NCBI GenBank assembly: GCA_018401455.1
Contig: JAGYKU010000004.1
Location: 1-64,000, forward strand
DNA from: Flavobacteriales bacterium
GTDB lineage: Bacteria > Bacteroidota > Bacteroidia > Flavobacteriales_D > Parvicellaceae
Length of the DNA stretch: 64,000 bases
Direction: 5' to 3'
Position 1 is the first letter of the stretch, and every line of letters starts with the position of its first letter. The notes under the pieces were generated by a model that saw only the letters and a list, made by a program, of their open reading frames with translations, did not search any database and was not told the origin of the DNA. This document shows, one piece after another, positions 54,273-64,000 of the stretch. The position numbers and the translations under genes are program-made.

Positions 54273-56276
54273 ATGAATACACTTGAAAAATCTCAAATAA
54301 AATTTGACAGACAATTGCTAAGCGATGAGGAACTTAAAGCGATTTACTACAAAATAAAACTTCCTCGTTTGATTGAGGAAAAAATGCTCATTTTATTGAG
54401 ACAAGGAAAAATTTCAAAATGGTTTTCTGGGTTTGGTCAAGAAGGAATTTCTGTAGGAAGTGCTATGGCAATGGATGCTGATGAATTTATTTTGCCGATG
54501 CACAGAAATTTAGGTGTTTTTACTTCAAGAGACATTCCACTCAGAAGATTATTTGCTCAATTTCAAGGAAAAGAATTAGGATTTACCAAAGGTAGAGACC
54601 GCTCTTTTCATTTTGGAACTATGGAGTATAAAATTGTGGGAATGATTTCACATCTTGGTCCTCAATTGGGAATTGCAGATGGAATTGCATTGGCAGATTT
54701 AATCGATGAAAACAAAAAATCAACTTTGGTTTTTACTGGAGATGGTGGTGCCAGCGAAGGAGATTTTCACGAAGCGTTGAATGTTGCTTCTGTTTGGAAT
54801 TTGCCCGTAATTTTCACCGTAGAAAACAATCAATGGGGATTGTCCACACCTTCTTCTGAGCAGTTTAATTGTAAACAATTTATCGACAAAGGTATCGGAT
54901 ATGGAATGGAAGCCATTCAAGTGGATGGAAACAATATTTTGGAAGTTTATAACACCATTAAAAAAATTAAAAATTCTCAAGCAAAAAAACCTAGACCTTT
55001 CTTATTGGAATGTATTACTTTCAGAATGAGAGGACACGAAGAAGCTTCGGGAACTAAATACTATCCAGAAGGATTGCAAGACAAATGGGCTATCAAAGAC
55101 CCAGTGGCAAATTACGAAAATTACCTTTTACAAGAAGGAATTATTTCCGAAAGCGAACAATTGAGAATTGAAACAGAAATCAAAAAATTAATTTCTGATG
55201 AACTTGAAATTGCTTACGATGCTCCTGCAATTGAAGTAAATACAGAAAAAGAATATGAAGATCTTTTTATGCCTTTCGAAAGCAAAGCTACACCACCAAA
55301 AAGTGATGAAAAAGCAGAAATGAGATTGATTGATGCTGTAAGAGATGGTTTGCAACACGCAATGAGAACGCACGAAAACCTTGTCATTATGGGGCAAGAC
55401 ATTGCTGAATATGGTGGTGTATTTAAAGTAACAGAAGGTTTTGTAGAAGAATTTGGAAAAGCTAGAGTAAGAAATACACCCATTTGTGAATCCGCTATTG
55501 TTGGAGCTGCATTAGGACTTTCATTAAAAGGTAAAAAAGGATTGGTAGAAATGCAGTTTGCAGATTTTGTGACTTGCGGTTTTAATCAAATTGTAAATAA
55601 TCTTGCGAAACTTCATTACAGATGGAATCAAAATGCTGATGTTGTAGTGAGAATGCCAACTGGAGCGGGAGTTGCGGCAGGACCTTTTCACTCACAAAGT
55701 AACGAAGCTTGGTTTTTTCACACACCAGGTTTGAAAATTGTATATCCTTCTTCTCCAAGTGAAGCAAAAGGTCTTTTATTGGCTGCTATTGAAGATCCAA
55801 ATCCTGTAATGTTTTTCGAGCACAAAGCCATGTATAGAAGCATTTCTGAAGAAGTAAATACAGATTACTTTACGATAGAAATTGGAAAAGCAAATCTTGT
55901 GACTGAAGGAGATCAAGTTTCTATTATTACCTACGGAATGGGGGTTCATTGGGCAAAATCCTATTTAGCATCACACCCAGAAGTAAAAGCAGATTTGATT
56001 GATTTAAGAACTTTGCAACCTTTGGACACTGAAGCGATTTATAATTCTGTAAAGAAAACAGGTAGAGCAATCATTCTTCATGAAGATTGTTTGACTGGCG
56101 GTATCGGTGGCGAAATTTCAGCTTTGATTTCTCAAGAGTGTTTTGAATATTTGGACGCTCCAGTTGTAAGATGTGCAAGTTTAGATACTCCCGTTCCTTT
56201 TAATGCGGAGTTAGAGATTAACTTTTTGCCCAACAAAAGATTTGAAAATCAAATCAATGATTTACTAAACTACTAA
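54273..56276 (+). CDS. 2-oxoacid dehydrogenase E1, alpha-beta fusion
   Basis: 667 residues. The alpha part (1-340) has the thiamine diphosphate motif GDGGASEGDFHEALNVAS...NN and the phosphorylation-loop region around GFTKGRDRSFHFG. The beta part (about 348-667) has MGQDIAEYGGVFKVTEGF, PICESAIVGAALGLSL and the C-terminal transketolase domain. It is the thiamine-dependent decarboxylase of the branched-chain or pyruvate dehydrogenase complex. The fused form is widespread in Bacteroidota. E2 and E3 genes are not in this window. Branched-chain acid use is the more usual assignment. Confidence 0.92.
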   Translation: MNTLEKSQIKFDRQLLSDEELKAIYYKIKLPRLIEEKMLILLRQGKISKWFSGFGQEGISVGSAMAMDADEFILPMHRNLGVFTSRDIPLRRLFAQFQGKELGFTKGRDRSFHFGTMEYKIVGMISHLGPQLGIADGIALADLIDENKKSTLVFTGDGGASEGDFHEALNVASVWNLPVIFTVENNQWGLSTPSSEQFNCKQFIDKGIGYGMEAIQVDGNNILEVYNTIKKIKNSQAKKPRPFLLECITFRMRGHEEASGTKYYPEGLQDKWAIKDPVANYENYLLQEGIISESEQLRIETEIKKLISDELEIAYDAPAIEVNTEKEYEDLFMPFESKATPPKSDEKAEMRLIDAVRDGLQHAMRTHENLVIMGQDIAEYGGVFKVTEGFVEEFGKARVRNTPICESAIVGAALGLSLKGKKGLVEMQFADFVTCGFNQIVNNLAKLHYRWNQNADVVVRMPTGAGVAAGPFHSQSNEAWFFHTPGLKIVYPSSPSEAKGLLLAAIEDPNPVMFFEHKAMYRSISEEVNTDYFTIEIGKANLVTEGDQVSIITYGMGVHWAKSYLASHPEVKADLIDLRTLQPLDTEAIYNSVKKTGRAIILHEDCLTGGIGGEISALISQECFEYLDAPVVRCASLDTPVPFNAELEINFLPNKRFENQINDLLNY

Positions 56277-56288
56277 AAACCAATATAA

Positions 56289-57161
56289 ATGAGATACTTT
56301 TTCATTTCACTTTTTATTATTATAAACTTTATAAAACTTACAGCTCAAGAAAATCAAAAATTTTTTGCAGGAGTTAATATAGGTGGCCATTTTGCCAATA
56401 AAAATACTTCTATGAAATATAGTGGTTTTTCTCCTCAAACACTTGGAGTTGAATGGTATTTTAACAACCCTTTAAATCAGCAAAAATTAAATGAATTCTT
56501 TGATGGGCTAACTTATAATATAGACCAAACAGATTTAGTAGATTTACCTAACAGAATGAGGTATTTACCTTCGATAGAAATTGGAGGAATTGCAGGTATA
56601 TTTCTAAATGATGGCGTAAGTTTATTCATTGAAGCAAATGTGGCTCAATTGAGAACCCAAAATGTTTTTGTAGTTGAAGTGACCCCCTCTGCCAATACTA
56701 GCAACATAGATGCTGATAGATTCAGACAAATTCCTGTCTTTGGAAAAGAAGAAAGATTGAATATGAACTTAGGTTTTAAGTTTGAAGTCTTTGAAAATAA
56801 CGGTTTAAAAGGTTACGTGCCACTTTTCGGAAATTTCAACACTGTAAAATTGAAAGAAAATTATTTCGTTTTAGAAAAAAACAATCAAATTGAGCAAATT
56901 CCTATTTTGCACAATAGCCAGAACATTTTACAAAGTGGAGGGAATGTAATTTCTAACAATAACGTTCAACCTCCAGGAGGAAGTGGCTTCGGATTGGGGT
57001 CAGGATTTGGAATTTCATATCCTTTGATGGATCATATTTCTGTAGAAATCAACTACAATCTTATGTATTCGAAAGTAACTGTAGATAGATTCTTAGACCC
57101 TCCTTTTGCTTTCAGCGGGCTTCATCACAACGCATTATTTAGAGTAATATGGGGGATGTAA
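56289..57161 (+). CDS. Outer-membrane beta-barrel-like protein
   Basis: 290 residues with signal peptide (ends ...KLTAQ). Many amphipathic strands end in aromatic residues (FGLGSGFGISYPL, ISVEINYNLMYSKVTV, HNALFRVIWGM with terminal Met). Probably a small barrel porin-like protein. It starts 12 bases after the E1 stop and may share its transcript. Function unknown. Confidence 0.7.
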   Translation: MRYFFISLFIIINFIKLTAQENQKFFAGVNIGGHFANKNTSMKYSGFSPQTLGVEWYFNNPLNQQKLNEFFDGLTYNIDQTDLVDLPNRMRYLPSIEIGGIAGIFLNDGVSLFIEANVAQLRTQNVFVVEVTPSANTSNIDADRFRQIPVFGKEERLNMNLGFKFEVFENNGLKGYVPLFGNFNTVKLKENYFVLEKNNQIEQIPILHNSQNILQSGGNVISNNNVQPPGGSGFGLGSGFGISYPLMDHISVEINYNLMYSKVTVDRFLDPPFAFSGLHHNALFRVIWGM

Positions 57162-57475
57162 AGAAATGGTTGATGTGTGATGGTTGATGGTTGATGTGTG
57201 ATGGTTTTTAAGTAATGAAATTTATCAAGAGTTAACTATACAAATTCTGTCGCTAGACATCTCCATTTCAGACGATGTGACAAATGTTTTTTAGTAAGGA
57301 AAATTATCAAATTATCAATACAAATTCTGTCGCTAGACATCTCCATTTCAGTCGATGTGACAAATGTTTTTAAGTAAGGAAAATTAACCAATTATCAAAT
57401 TATCAAATTTTCAAATCATCAAATTAACCAATTATCAAATCATCAAATTATCAAATTTTCAAATTTTCAAATTAA
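57162..57475. repeat. Repeat-filled gap with 68-bp duplicated hairpin unit
   Basis: 57168-57210 repeats tggttgatgtgtgatgg words. 57238-57305 and 57318-57385 are copies of one unit (atacaaattctgtcgctaga...) carrying ACATC/GATGT arms. 57386-57475 is an atcaaattttcaaattaac array. Confidence 0.85.
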
Positions 57476-58390
57476 TTAATGCAAAGGTCTTTTCTTAATC
57501 ATCCCTCCTTTGGTATCTCTGATGGCATGTTGAACCACAAAAGCATCTTCGTCTATTTTGTCTATTTCCAAAAGTAGTTTGGTTACTTCTAAACGCGTCA
57601 CAACGCAAAACAAAATTTTATTTTCATCATAATTCAATCCTGTTTTACCGTATCCACTTTCTGCTTTATACACAGTAACTCCCCTACCTAAATTTTCGGT
57701 TATGGCTTGTTTTACATCAGATGCTTTTCTGGAAATGATGGTAACACCAATATATTCTTCGATTCCATTGATAATAAAATCTACTGTTTTGGACGCTGCA
57801 AAGTAGGTCAACATGGAATACATTGCTGTTTCTACACTTACTAAAAAAGCAGCAAGAGAAAAAAGAATGATATTAAAAACTGAAATAAAATCACCAACAG
57901 TCAAACTTGTTTTTCGATTTACATAAAGCGCCAAAACCTCAGTTCCATCTATGACAGCCCCACCTCTTATAGAAAATCCTATACCAGCACCTAAGAAAAA
58001 TCCTCCAAACACAGAAATCAATAATTTATCCTCTGTAATGGCAGGAAAATGAATAAAATGAACTAAAAGAGATAAAGCAATAATGGCTAGTGTACTTTTA
58101 ATCGCAAAACCATAAGAGACTTGCCTAGCTCCAATTATGATAAATGGAAGATTTACAAGAATAATAAAAATGGACAAATCTATATGTCCAAACATTTTAT
58201 TGAGCAAAAGCGAAACACCCATTGCGCCTCCATCTAAAAATTGGTTAGGTAAAAGAAATTCTTTCAATCCAATGGTAGCCATTGTAACACCTATTGATAT
58301 CAAAACAAAATCTTTAAGATGCCTCGTGTAAACGATTCTTGTTATTCTGCTACTTTCCTTATAAACATTGGAAAAAAACGTTTTTACCAT
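57476..58390 (-). CDS. YitT family membrane protein
   Basis: 304 residues. Five to six membrane helices (FVLISIGVTMATIGLKEFLL, MGVSLLLNKMFGHIDLSIFI) include the YitT signature GGAVIDGTEVLALY. A C-terminal DUF2179 domain (about 225-300, GRGVTVYKAESGYGKTG) follows. Widely conserved, possibly a transporter; substrate unknown. Transcribed away from typA, with which it shares the 58391-58691 region. Confidence 0.9.
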   Translation of the reverse strand: MVKTFFSNVYKESSRITRIVYTRHLKDFVLISIGVTMATIGLKEFLLPNQFLDGGAMGVSLLLNKMFGHIDLSIFIILVNLPFIIIGARQVSYGFAIKSTLAIIALSLLVHFIHFPAITEDKLLISVFGGFFLGAGIGFSIRGGAVIDGTEVLALYVNRKTSLTVGDFISVFNIILFSLAAFLVSVETAMYSMLTYFAASKTVDFIINGIEEYIGVTIISRKASDVKQAITENLGRGVTVYKAESGYGKTGLNYDENKILFCVVTRLEVTKLLLEIDKIDEDAFVVQHAIRDTKGGMIKKRPLH

Positions 58391-58660
58391 AAATTTGAGA
58401 TATGTAGCAAAATTAATAAATAAAAACCAAAAGCATATAAAAGAAATGGTTCTAACATAAATATTTTTTCCTTAAAGAAGTCCTTTCGTATTTTATCTTT
58501 ATGATTGGTAAGCGTCATTTACAATTTTTATTCAATCAAGGAATTAATTTTCAAATAAAATTTTCACTTTAATATTTTTGCTATTTATATGGTTAGATTA
58601 ATATTATGTAAATAAATCTAACTTTTAAACAAAGAAATAATGTTAATCCATTAAACTTTC

Positions 58661-58668
58661 TACCTTTG
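58661..58668 (+). promoter_or_regulatory. -7 element of typA promoter
   Basis: TACCTTTG, a TAnnTTTG match, 24 bases before the ATG at 58692. The rest of the 58391-58691 gap shows no other feature. Confidence 0.6.
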
Positions 58669-58691
58669 CACGCTAAATTTTAAAACATTTT

Positions 58692-60449
58692 ATGTCATCT
58701 ATTAGAAACATTGCGATTATCGCACACGTTGATCATGGTAAAACTACCTTGGTTGACAAAATCATTTACGCTTGCCAAACTTTAGACACAAGAAAAGAAT
58801 CCGTAGAATTAATATTAGACAACAACGATTTGGAAAGAGAAAGAGGAATTACAATTCTTTCTAAAAACGTTTCCGTAAACTATAAAGGAGTAAAAATCAA
58901 CATCATCGACACTCCAGGCCACGCTGACTTTGGAGGAGAAGTAGAAAGAGTACTCAAAATGGCTGATGGTGTTTTACTTTTAGTAGATGCTTTTGAAGGA
59001 CCAATGCCACAAACAAGATTTGTATTGACCAAAGCAATTGAATTGGGATTAAAACCAATCGTTGTGGTTAACAAAGTAGATAAAGACAACTGTACACCAG
59101 AATTGGCGCAAGATAATGTTTTTGACTTGATGTTTAACGTTGGAGCCAATGAAGAACAATTAGATTTCGTAACAATTTTTGGGTCTGCCAAAAACGGTTG
59201 GATGAGTACTGATTGGAAAAAACCAACAGAAGATATGTTTCCTCTTTTGGATGCTGTATTGGAAAATATTCCTGAAGCACCTTACAATGAAGGAACACCT
59301 CAAATGCAAATTACTTCTCTAGATTTTTCTGCATTTACAGGAAGAATTGCAATTGGAAGACTTTTGAGAGGAGACTTAGAAATCAACAAAGACTATATGC
59401 TTTGTAAAGCAGATGGTAACAAAAAAATAAGAATCAAAGAACTTCACGTATTTATCGGTCTTGGAAAAGAAAAAGTAGATAAAGTGAGAAGTGGTGATAT
59501 TTGTGCTGTAGTAGGAATCGAAGATTTTGAGATTGGAGATACCATTACAGATTTGGAAGCGCCAGAAGCTTTGACAAGAATTAAAGTAGATGAACCTACT
59601 ATGAGTATGTTGTTTACTATCAATAACTCTCCATTTTTTGGAAAAGAAGGAAAATTCGTTACTTCACGTCACTTGAGAGATAGATTGTACAAAGAAACTG
59701 AGAAAAACCTTGCTTTGAGAGTTGAAGATACAGGAAGTGAGGATAAATTCAACGTTTTTGGTAGAGGTATTCTTCACTTGTCAGTTTTGATTGAAACCAT
59801 GAGAAGAGAAGGTTATGAACTTCAAGTTGGAAAACCACAAGTAATCGAAAAAGAAATTGATGGCGTAAAATGTGAACCAATAGAATTATTGGTAATTGAT
59901 GTTCCAGAAGATTTTTCAGGAAAAGCGATTGAATTGGTGACGCAAAGAAAAGGAGATTTATTAGTAATGGAACCCAAAGGTGATTTGCAACATTTAGAGT
60001 TCGAAATTCCTTCTAGAGGTTTGATTGGTTTGAGAAACAATATTCTTACTGCAACTGCTGGACAAGGAATTATGACACACGTTTTCAAAGAATTTGCACC
60101 TTACAAAGGAGAAATTCCAGGAAGAATGAAAGGTTCTTTAATTTCTACAGAAATGGGGCCTGCAACTGCATTTGCTATCAATAGATTGCAAGATAGAGGT
60201 AAATTTTTTGTTGGACCACAAGATGTTATCTACAAAGGACAAGTAGTTGGAGAACATTCAAGAGACAATGATTTGGAAGTAAATCTTGTAAAAGGAAAAC
60301 AATTGACCAATATGAGAAAATCTGGTTCTGATGAAGCGATGAAAATTGCTCCTAAAACAGTTTTCTCTTTAGAAGAAGCAATGGAATACATCGCAGAAGA
60401 CGAATACTTAGAAGTAACTCCAGTAAGTTTAAGAATGAGAAAAATCTAA
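58692..60449 (+). CDS. typA: Ribosome-associated GTPase TypA/BipA
   Basis: 585 residues. Elongation-factor-like GTPase: G1 AHVDHGKTTL, G2 ERGITI, G3 DTPGHADFGGE, G4 NKVDKDN, then domain 2 and EF-G-like domains (PTMSMLFTINNSPFFGKEG, EIPSRGLIGLRNNILTATAG) and the BipA C-terminal domain ending LRMRKI. It aids ribosome assembly and translation at low temperature or stress. Complete length for the family. Its own promoter and terminator. Confidence 0.95.
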   Translation: MSSIRNIAIIAHVDHGKTTLVDKIIYACQTLDTRKESVELILDNNDLERERGITILSKNVSVNYKGVKINIIDTPGHADFGGEVERVLKMADGVLLLVDAFEGPMPQTRFVLTKAIELGLKPIVVVNKVDKDNCTPELAQDNVFDLMFNVGANEEQLDFVTIFGSAKNGWMSTDWKKPTEDMFPLLDAVLENIPEAPYNEGTPQMQITSLDFSAFTGRIAIGRLLRGDLEINKDYMLCKADGNKKIRIKELHVFIGLGKEKVDKVRSGDICAVVGIEDFEIGDTITDLEAPEALTRIKVDEPTMSMLFTINNSPFFGKEGKFVTSRHLRDRLYKETEKNLALRVEDTGSEDKFNVFGRGILHLSVLIETMRREGYELQVGKPQVIEKEIDGVKCEPIELLVIDVPEDFSGKAIELVTQRKGDLLVMEPKGDLQHLEFEIPSRGLIGLRNNILTATAGQGIMTHVFKEFAPYKGEIPGRMKGSLISTEMGPATAFAINRLQDRGKFFVGPQDVIYKGQVVGEHSRDNDLEVNLVKGKQLTNMRKSGSDEAMKIAPKTVFSLEEAMEYIAEDEYLEVTPVSLRMRKI

Positions 60450-60478
60450 TTTTCTCTTTAAATTATATACTTTTTTTT

Positions 60479-60512
60479 AAAACCGGTTTAAACATTTTAA
60501 ATCGGTTTTTTT
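60479..60512 (+). terminator. Terminator after typA
   Basis: AAACCGGTTTAAA, loop, TTTAAATCGGTTT, T run. Confidence 0.9.
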
Positions 60513-60579
60513 ATTCTTAAAATTTTCAGATATACTCATATTAAGAACTATGTTGTATAATTTCATATTAGATTAAAAT

Positions 60580-60900
60580 ACAATAAAAAAATCTGCGTCA
60601 TCTACGTGCTATGGGAAATGAGAAGTAAGTTCTAAAACAAAAAAAAGGTTGAATGACGAGGGAAATGAAACCGTTACAAATTGTAACGCTTTGAAAATGC
60701 GAGCACCTGATGGAAAAATGAGAATTACTGATATTTCTGATAAAGCAGTTATTCACTAATTAATTTAGTATAAATTATAACGTTATTATCTCCAAAACCA
60801 ACTCCCCCTTTCTCAGTTTAATCTTATTGAATTTAAAACTCCTAAATTAAAATCCGCTTAAATCATAAAAATCTGCATCATCTGCGTTGCATTGGATTTA
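60580..60900. repeat. Degenerate atctgcgtcatctgcgt-type repeats
   Basis: aaaaatctgcgtcatctacg near 60588 and aaaatctgcatcatctgcgt near 60867-60890, flanking the Bro-N relic. Same family as the cgcagattacgcagat motif near 2972, in opposite sense. Confidence 0.7.
60649..60759 (+). pseudogene. Relic of a Bro-N/DinD-like antirepressor gene
   Basis: 36 codons reading LNDEGNETVTNCNALKMRAP then DGKMRITDISDKAVIH. The NET-VTNC-LKM-APDGKMR-TD run is the conserved centre of Bro-N domain proteins (phage antirepressors, DNA-damage-inducible protein D relatives). Nothing upstream or downstream of it is left. A clear gene fossil, probably of phage or mobile origin. Confidence 0.65.
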
Positions 60901-61029
60901 TGAAAATTTGAAAAGATTTAAAATTTAGAACAAAATTCTCAATTCGCTAAGAAATTTTATTTTATCCCAATTATTTCAATTTCCCCACAAAAAACATCTT
61001 CCTAAAGGCAATATATTGATGGAGTTTTC

Positions 61030-61037
61030 TAATTTTG
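61030..61037 (+). promoter_or_regulatory. -7 element of valS promoter
   Basis: TAATTTTG fits TAnnTTTG, 23 bases before the ATG at 61060. No good -33. Confidence 0.45.
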
Positions 61038-61059
61038 TAACCTCAAATCAAACAAAACA

Positions 61060-63693
61060 ATGGAAATTCCTAAAATATACGAATCAGACAAGACAGAGAG
61101 CAAGTGGTATGACTACTGGATGAAAAATGGTTTTTTTAATTCTCAACCTGATGAAAGAGAAGCCTATACCATCGTAATCCCGCCACCAAACGTAACGGGA
61201 GTATTGCACATGGGGCACATGCTCAACAACACGATTCAGGATGTTTTGGTGAGAAGAGCACGTATGTTGGGAAAAAACGCTTGTTGGGTTCCTGGTACAG
61301 ACCACGCTTCCATTGCTACCGAAGCAAAAGTAGTAAACAAACTTAAAGCCGAAGGTATTGAAAAATCAAATTTGTCGCGTGATGAATTTTTGGAACATTG
61401 CTGGGAATGGACGCACAAACACGGTGGAATTATCTTAGATCAGTTAAAAAAACTAGGTGCATCTTGCGATTGGAATCGTACGCATTTTACCATGGACGAA
61501 GGGTATTATAAAGCCGTAATCCAAGTATTTGTTGATTTGTTTGAAAAAGGAATGATTTATCGTGGTGTGCGAATGGTGAATTGGGATCCACAAGCACTCA
61601 CCGCTTTGAGCGATGAAGAAGTAAACTACAAAGAGGTTAACTCTAAATTATATTACGTTAGATACAAAATTCAAGATGCAGAAGATGAGTGGGTAACGAT
61701 TGCTACCACACGTCCAGAAACTATTTTGGGAGATACTGCAATTTGTATCAACCCTAACGATGAAAGATACAAACACTTGGTTGGTAAAAATGCCATCGTT
61801 CCTATTGCCAACAGAGTTATTCCTATCATCACAGATGAATATGTTGATCCAGAATTTGGAACAGGTTGTTTGAAAATTACACCTGCTCACGATCCCAACG
61901 ATTATGAAATAGGCATCAAGCACAATTTAGATAGTATTGATATTTTCAACAATAACGGAACACTGAATGAAAACGGTGGCGTTTATGAAAATAATGACAG
62001 ATTTGATGTAAGAAAAAATATCGCAAAGGATTTGGAAGCACAAGGCTACCTTATCAAAACCGAAGACCATATCAATAAAATTGGATTCTCAGAAAGAACT
62101 GATGCAGTGATTGAGCCTAAATTGTCTTTACAATGGTTTTGTAAAATGGAAGATTTGGCAAAACCTGCTTTGGACAATGTGATGAACGACAATATTGCAT
62201 TCCATCCGCCAAAATTCAAAAATTCTTACAAACATTGGATGGAAAACATCAAAGATTGGTGCGTTTCTAGACAATTGTGGTGGGGACATCAAATTCCTGC
62301 TTACTTCTACGGAAAAGGAATGAACGATTATGTAGTTGCAAATTCTATTGTAGAGGCTTTGGAAAAAGCAAAAGCGATTACTGGCAACACAAAAATGACC
62401 GTTCATGATTTGAAACAAGACGAAGATGTAATGGACACTTGGTTTTCGTCATGGTTGTGGCCTATCGCTGTTTTTGGAGGATTCGACAAAGACAATGATG
62501 GAAAGGAAATAGATTACTACTACCCTACCAACGACTTGGTGACTGCTCCAGAAATTATGTTTTTCTGGGTAGCCAGAATGATAATGGCAGGTTACGAATA
62601 CAAAGGTGAATTGCCTTTCAAAAACGTATATTACACAGGAATTGTTAGAGATAAGTTGGGTAGAAAAATGTCCAAATCTCTAGGAAACAGTCCTGACCCA
62701 ATAAGTTTGATAGAAAAATATGGTGCCGATGGTGTTCGTGTAGGAATGTTGTTGAGCAGTCCTGCTGGAAACGACTTACCATTCGACAGTGCGCAATGTG
62801 AGCAAGGGAGAAACTTTACCAACAAAATTTGGAATGCTTTCAGATTGGTTAAATCTTGGGAAGTGAAAGATTTTGAACAACCAGAATACGCCAAAAAAGG
62901 AATTGAGTGGTTTGAAAATCAAATGAATGCTAGATTGGTGGAAATCAATTCGAGTTATGACCAATTTAGAATTTCGGAAGCGTTGATGTCCACCTACAAA
63001 TTGATTTGGGATGATTTCTGTTCTTGGTATTTGGAAATCGCAAAACCCGCTTATGGACAACCGATTGACAGCACTACTTACCAAAAGACATTAGAGTTGT
63101 TCGAAACTTTATTGAGAATCATTCATCCTTTTACACCTTTTATCGCAGAAGAATTGTGGCATTTGATCAAAGAAAGACCAGATAAAGATTGTGTAATTGT
63201 TGCCCAATGGCCAGAAGCGAAAAAAGTGGATGAAACAATTACCAAAGGATTTGAAATCGCTGAAGAAGTAATTACCAACATCAGAAATATCAGAAAAGAG
63301 AAAAACATTGCCAACAAAGTAGAAATAGATTTAAGAATCAAGAAAAATCAAAATACAGATGCTTCTTTTGATGCAATCATTCAAAAAATTGGCAACATCG
63401 CCTCTTTCGAATATATTGAAAACAAAGTAGATAATGCTTTTTCGTTTATCGTGAAATCCAATGAATTTTTCATTCCATTCTCTGAAGATATAGATGTAGA
63501 AGCTGAAATTGCAAAATTGAAAGAAGAATTGCAATACACCAAAGGATTTTTGAAAAGTGTAGAAGGAAAACTCAACAATCAGAAATTTATGGCAGGTGCT
63601 CCAGAACAAGTAGTAGCCAACGAAAAACGCAAACAAGAAGATGCTTTGAATAAAATTAAGGTTTTGGAAGAGAAGTTGGGGAGTTTTGTATAA
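61060..63693 (+). CDS. valS: Valyl-tRNA synthetase
   Basis: 877 residues. Class I synthetase with HMGH (in GVLHMGHML) and KMSKS ([14 protein letters not shown], about residue 536). It has the editing domain ([17 protein letters not shown]), tRNA anticodon-binding domain and a C-terminal coiled coil ([20 protein letters not shown]). It charges tRNA-Val and clears Thr-tRNA-Val. Standard length. Own promoter. Confidence 0.96.
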   Translation: MEIPKIYESDKTESKWYDYWMKNGFFNSQPDEREAYTIVIPPPNVTGVLHMGHMLNNTIQDVLVRRARMLGKNACWVPGTDHASIATEAKVVNKLKAEGIEKSNLSRDEFLEHCWEWTHKHGGIILDQLKKLGASCDWNRTHFTMDEGYYKAVIQVFVDLFEKGMIYRGVRMVNWDPQALTALSDEEVNYKEVNSKLYYVRYKIQDAEDEWVTIATTRPETILGDTAICINPNDERYKHLVGKNAIVPIANRVIPIITDEYVDPEFGTGCLKITPAHDPNDYEIGIKHNLDSIDIFNNNGTLNENGGVYENNDRFDVRKNIAKDLEAQGYLIKTEDHINKIGFSERTDAVIEPKLSLQWFCKMEDLAKPALDNVMNDNIAFHPPKFKNSYKHWMENIKDWCVSRQLWWGHQIPAYFYGKGMNDYVVANSIVEALEKAKAITGNTKMTVHDLKQDEDVMDTWFSSWLWPIAVFGGFDKDNDGKEIDYYYPTNDLVTAPEIMFFWVARMIMAGYEYKGELPFKNVYYTGIVRDKLGRKMSKSLGNSPDPISLIEKYGADGVRVGMLLSSPAGNDLPFDSAQCEQGRNFTNKIWNAFRLVKSWEVKDFEQPEYAKKGIEWFENQMNARLVEINSSYDQFRISEALMSTYKLIWDDFCSWYLEIAKPAYGQPIDSTTYQKTLELFETLLRIIHPFTPFIAEELWHLIKERPDKDCVIVAQWPEAKKVDETITKGFEIAEEVITNIRNIRKEKNIANKVEIDLRIKKNQNTDASFDAIIQKIGNIASFEYIENKVDNAFSFIVKSNEFFIPFSEDIDVEAEIAKLKEELQYTKGFLKSVEGKLNNQKFMAGAPEQVVANEKRKQEDALNKIKVLEEKLGSFV

Positions 63694-63742
63694 TCAAAAG
63701 TATATTTTAGTAAAATAAACCTTGAGTATAAAATATATCGAA

Positions 63743-64000
63743 TTATGAATTTACCAGTAACTCAAACTTCTGGTATACTTCACCTTCAGTAATATAACAG
63801 CCTTTTTGCATCATTTCGAAAAGTTCGTCTTCTTTTTCTTTTTGGTAAGGTTTGGAAGTTTTTCTTACATCCAGTGCAGAAATAGGAATTTCTGAAAGAG
63901 GTGTTTTGGTAAAATCAATTGAGGGTTCATAAGTTTGTAAATGAATTAAAGAAATGCATTCTTCTTCAAGCTTGAAAAGCATCCATAATTGTGGTTCGCA
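63743..64000 (-). CDS. Partial hypothetical protein at window edge
   Basis: The reading frame has a stop at 63743 and stays open to the window end, so the start lies outside. A Met at 63982 is a possible internal start. Visible part: acidic and helical (KEKEDELFEMMQKGCYITEG), ending EVYQKFELLVNS. No family recognised. Confidence 0.6.
   Translation of the reverse strand, partial: CEPQLWMLFKLEEECISLIHLQTYEPSIDFTKTPLSEIPISALDVRKTSKPYQKEKEDELFEMMQKGCYITEGEVYQKFELLVNS

Noticed and set aside
62128-63636. Several long reverse ORFs inside valS
   Set aside because: Shadows of a highly conserved gene.
1-64000. tRNA, rRNA, tmRNA genes
   Set aside because: Read for T-loop (GTTCGAnnC) and CCA contexts; found none that folds as a tRNA, and no rRNA-like segment.

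Overview
This 64 kb window is AT-rich chromosomal DNA from a member of the Bacteroidota. I can place it no lower than the phylum, most likely among the flavobacteria/cytophaga-like groups. The evidence is: several secreted proteins ending in type IX secretion (T9SS) sorting domains; promoters of the Bacteroidota type (TTTG, about 19 nt, TAnnTTTG); SpoIIE-type phosphatases fused to propeller or TPR sensors; a long-form GAPDH; a fused E1 alpha-beta 2-oxoacid dehydrogenase; and an OlsF-like acyltransferase. I see no rRNA, tRNA or CRISPR array.

Layout. 0-6 kb: two tandem SpoIIE-phosphatase sensor genes, the second decayed at its 3' end. 6-9.3 kb: a rhodanese/sterol-desaturase-like fusion, a small STAS-like protein and a membrane protein. 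9.4-14.8 kb: two T9SS-exported phosphatases and an outer-membrane barrel with calcium-binding repeats. 15.2-16.1 kb: an ECF-type sigma factor and a small membrane partner. 16.5-19.8 kb: a tyrosine recombinase followed by two gene cassettes bounded by attC-like sites, which is an integron-like array and the main find here. 19.8-29.3 kb: a TPR histidine kinase/LytTR regulator pair, a TIGR03032-like protein beside a giant FG-GAP/LamG T9SS protein, two DUF1801/YdeI-like proteins and a sialidase-like T9SS protein. 29.3-36.9 kb: cystathionine beta-synthase, a lipoprotein, a 1.2 kb repeat-rich gap, a 2OG-Fe(II) oxygenase-like gene, a frameshifted AAA ATPase, a patatin and an aminotransferase. 37-44 kb: ribosomal protein S1, a glycosyltransferase, a second cassette-like patch (attC-like hairpin, small lipoprotein, antitoxin plus internally deleted toxin), a thioredoxin-like protein, and a RimK/aspartoacylase pair. 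44.4-50.2 kb: OlsF-like acyltransferase with an LpxH-like phosphoesterase, the housekeeping sigma factor and GAPDH. 50.3-53 kb: a PspA/YbjN/GIDE membrane-stress cluster. 53-64 kb: a YD-repeat lipoprotein, the E1 fusion, an outer-membrane protein, YitT, TypA, a Bro-N gene relic, ValS and a partial gene at the edge.

Two themes cut across the genes. First, site-specific cassette capture: cassette ends show exact complementarity between the first bases of each cassette and the left box of its own attC, and the recombinase lies in the same direction as the cassettes and is XerC/D-like rather than classical IntI. Second, abundant non-coding repeats: dispersed composite repeats of about 280 bp, simple word-like tandem arrays between genes, and short palindromes that appear to have been inserted in frame inside the first SpoIIE gene. 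Several genes carry single-base frameshifts, some in homopolymers, so either recent decay or sequencing error must be considered.
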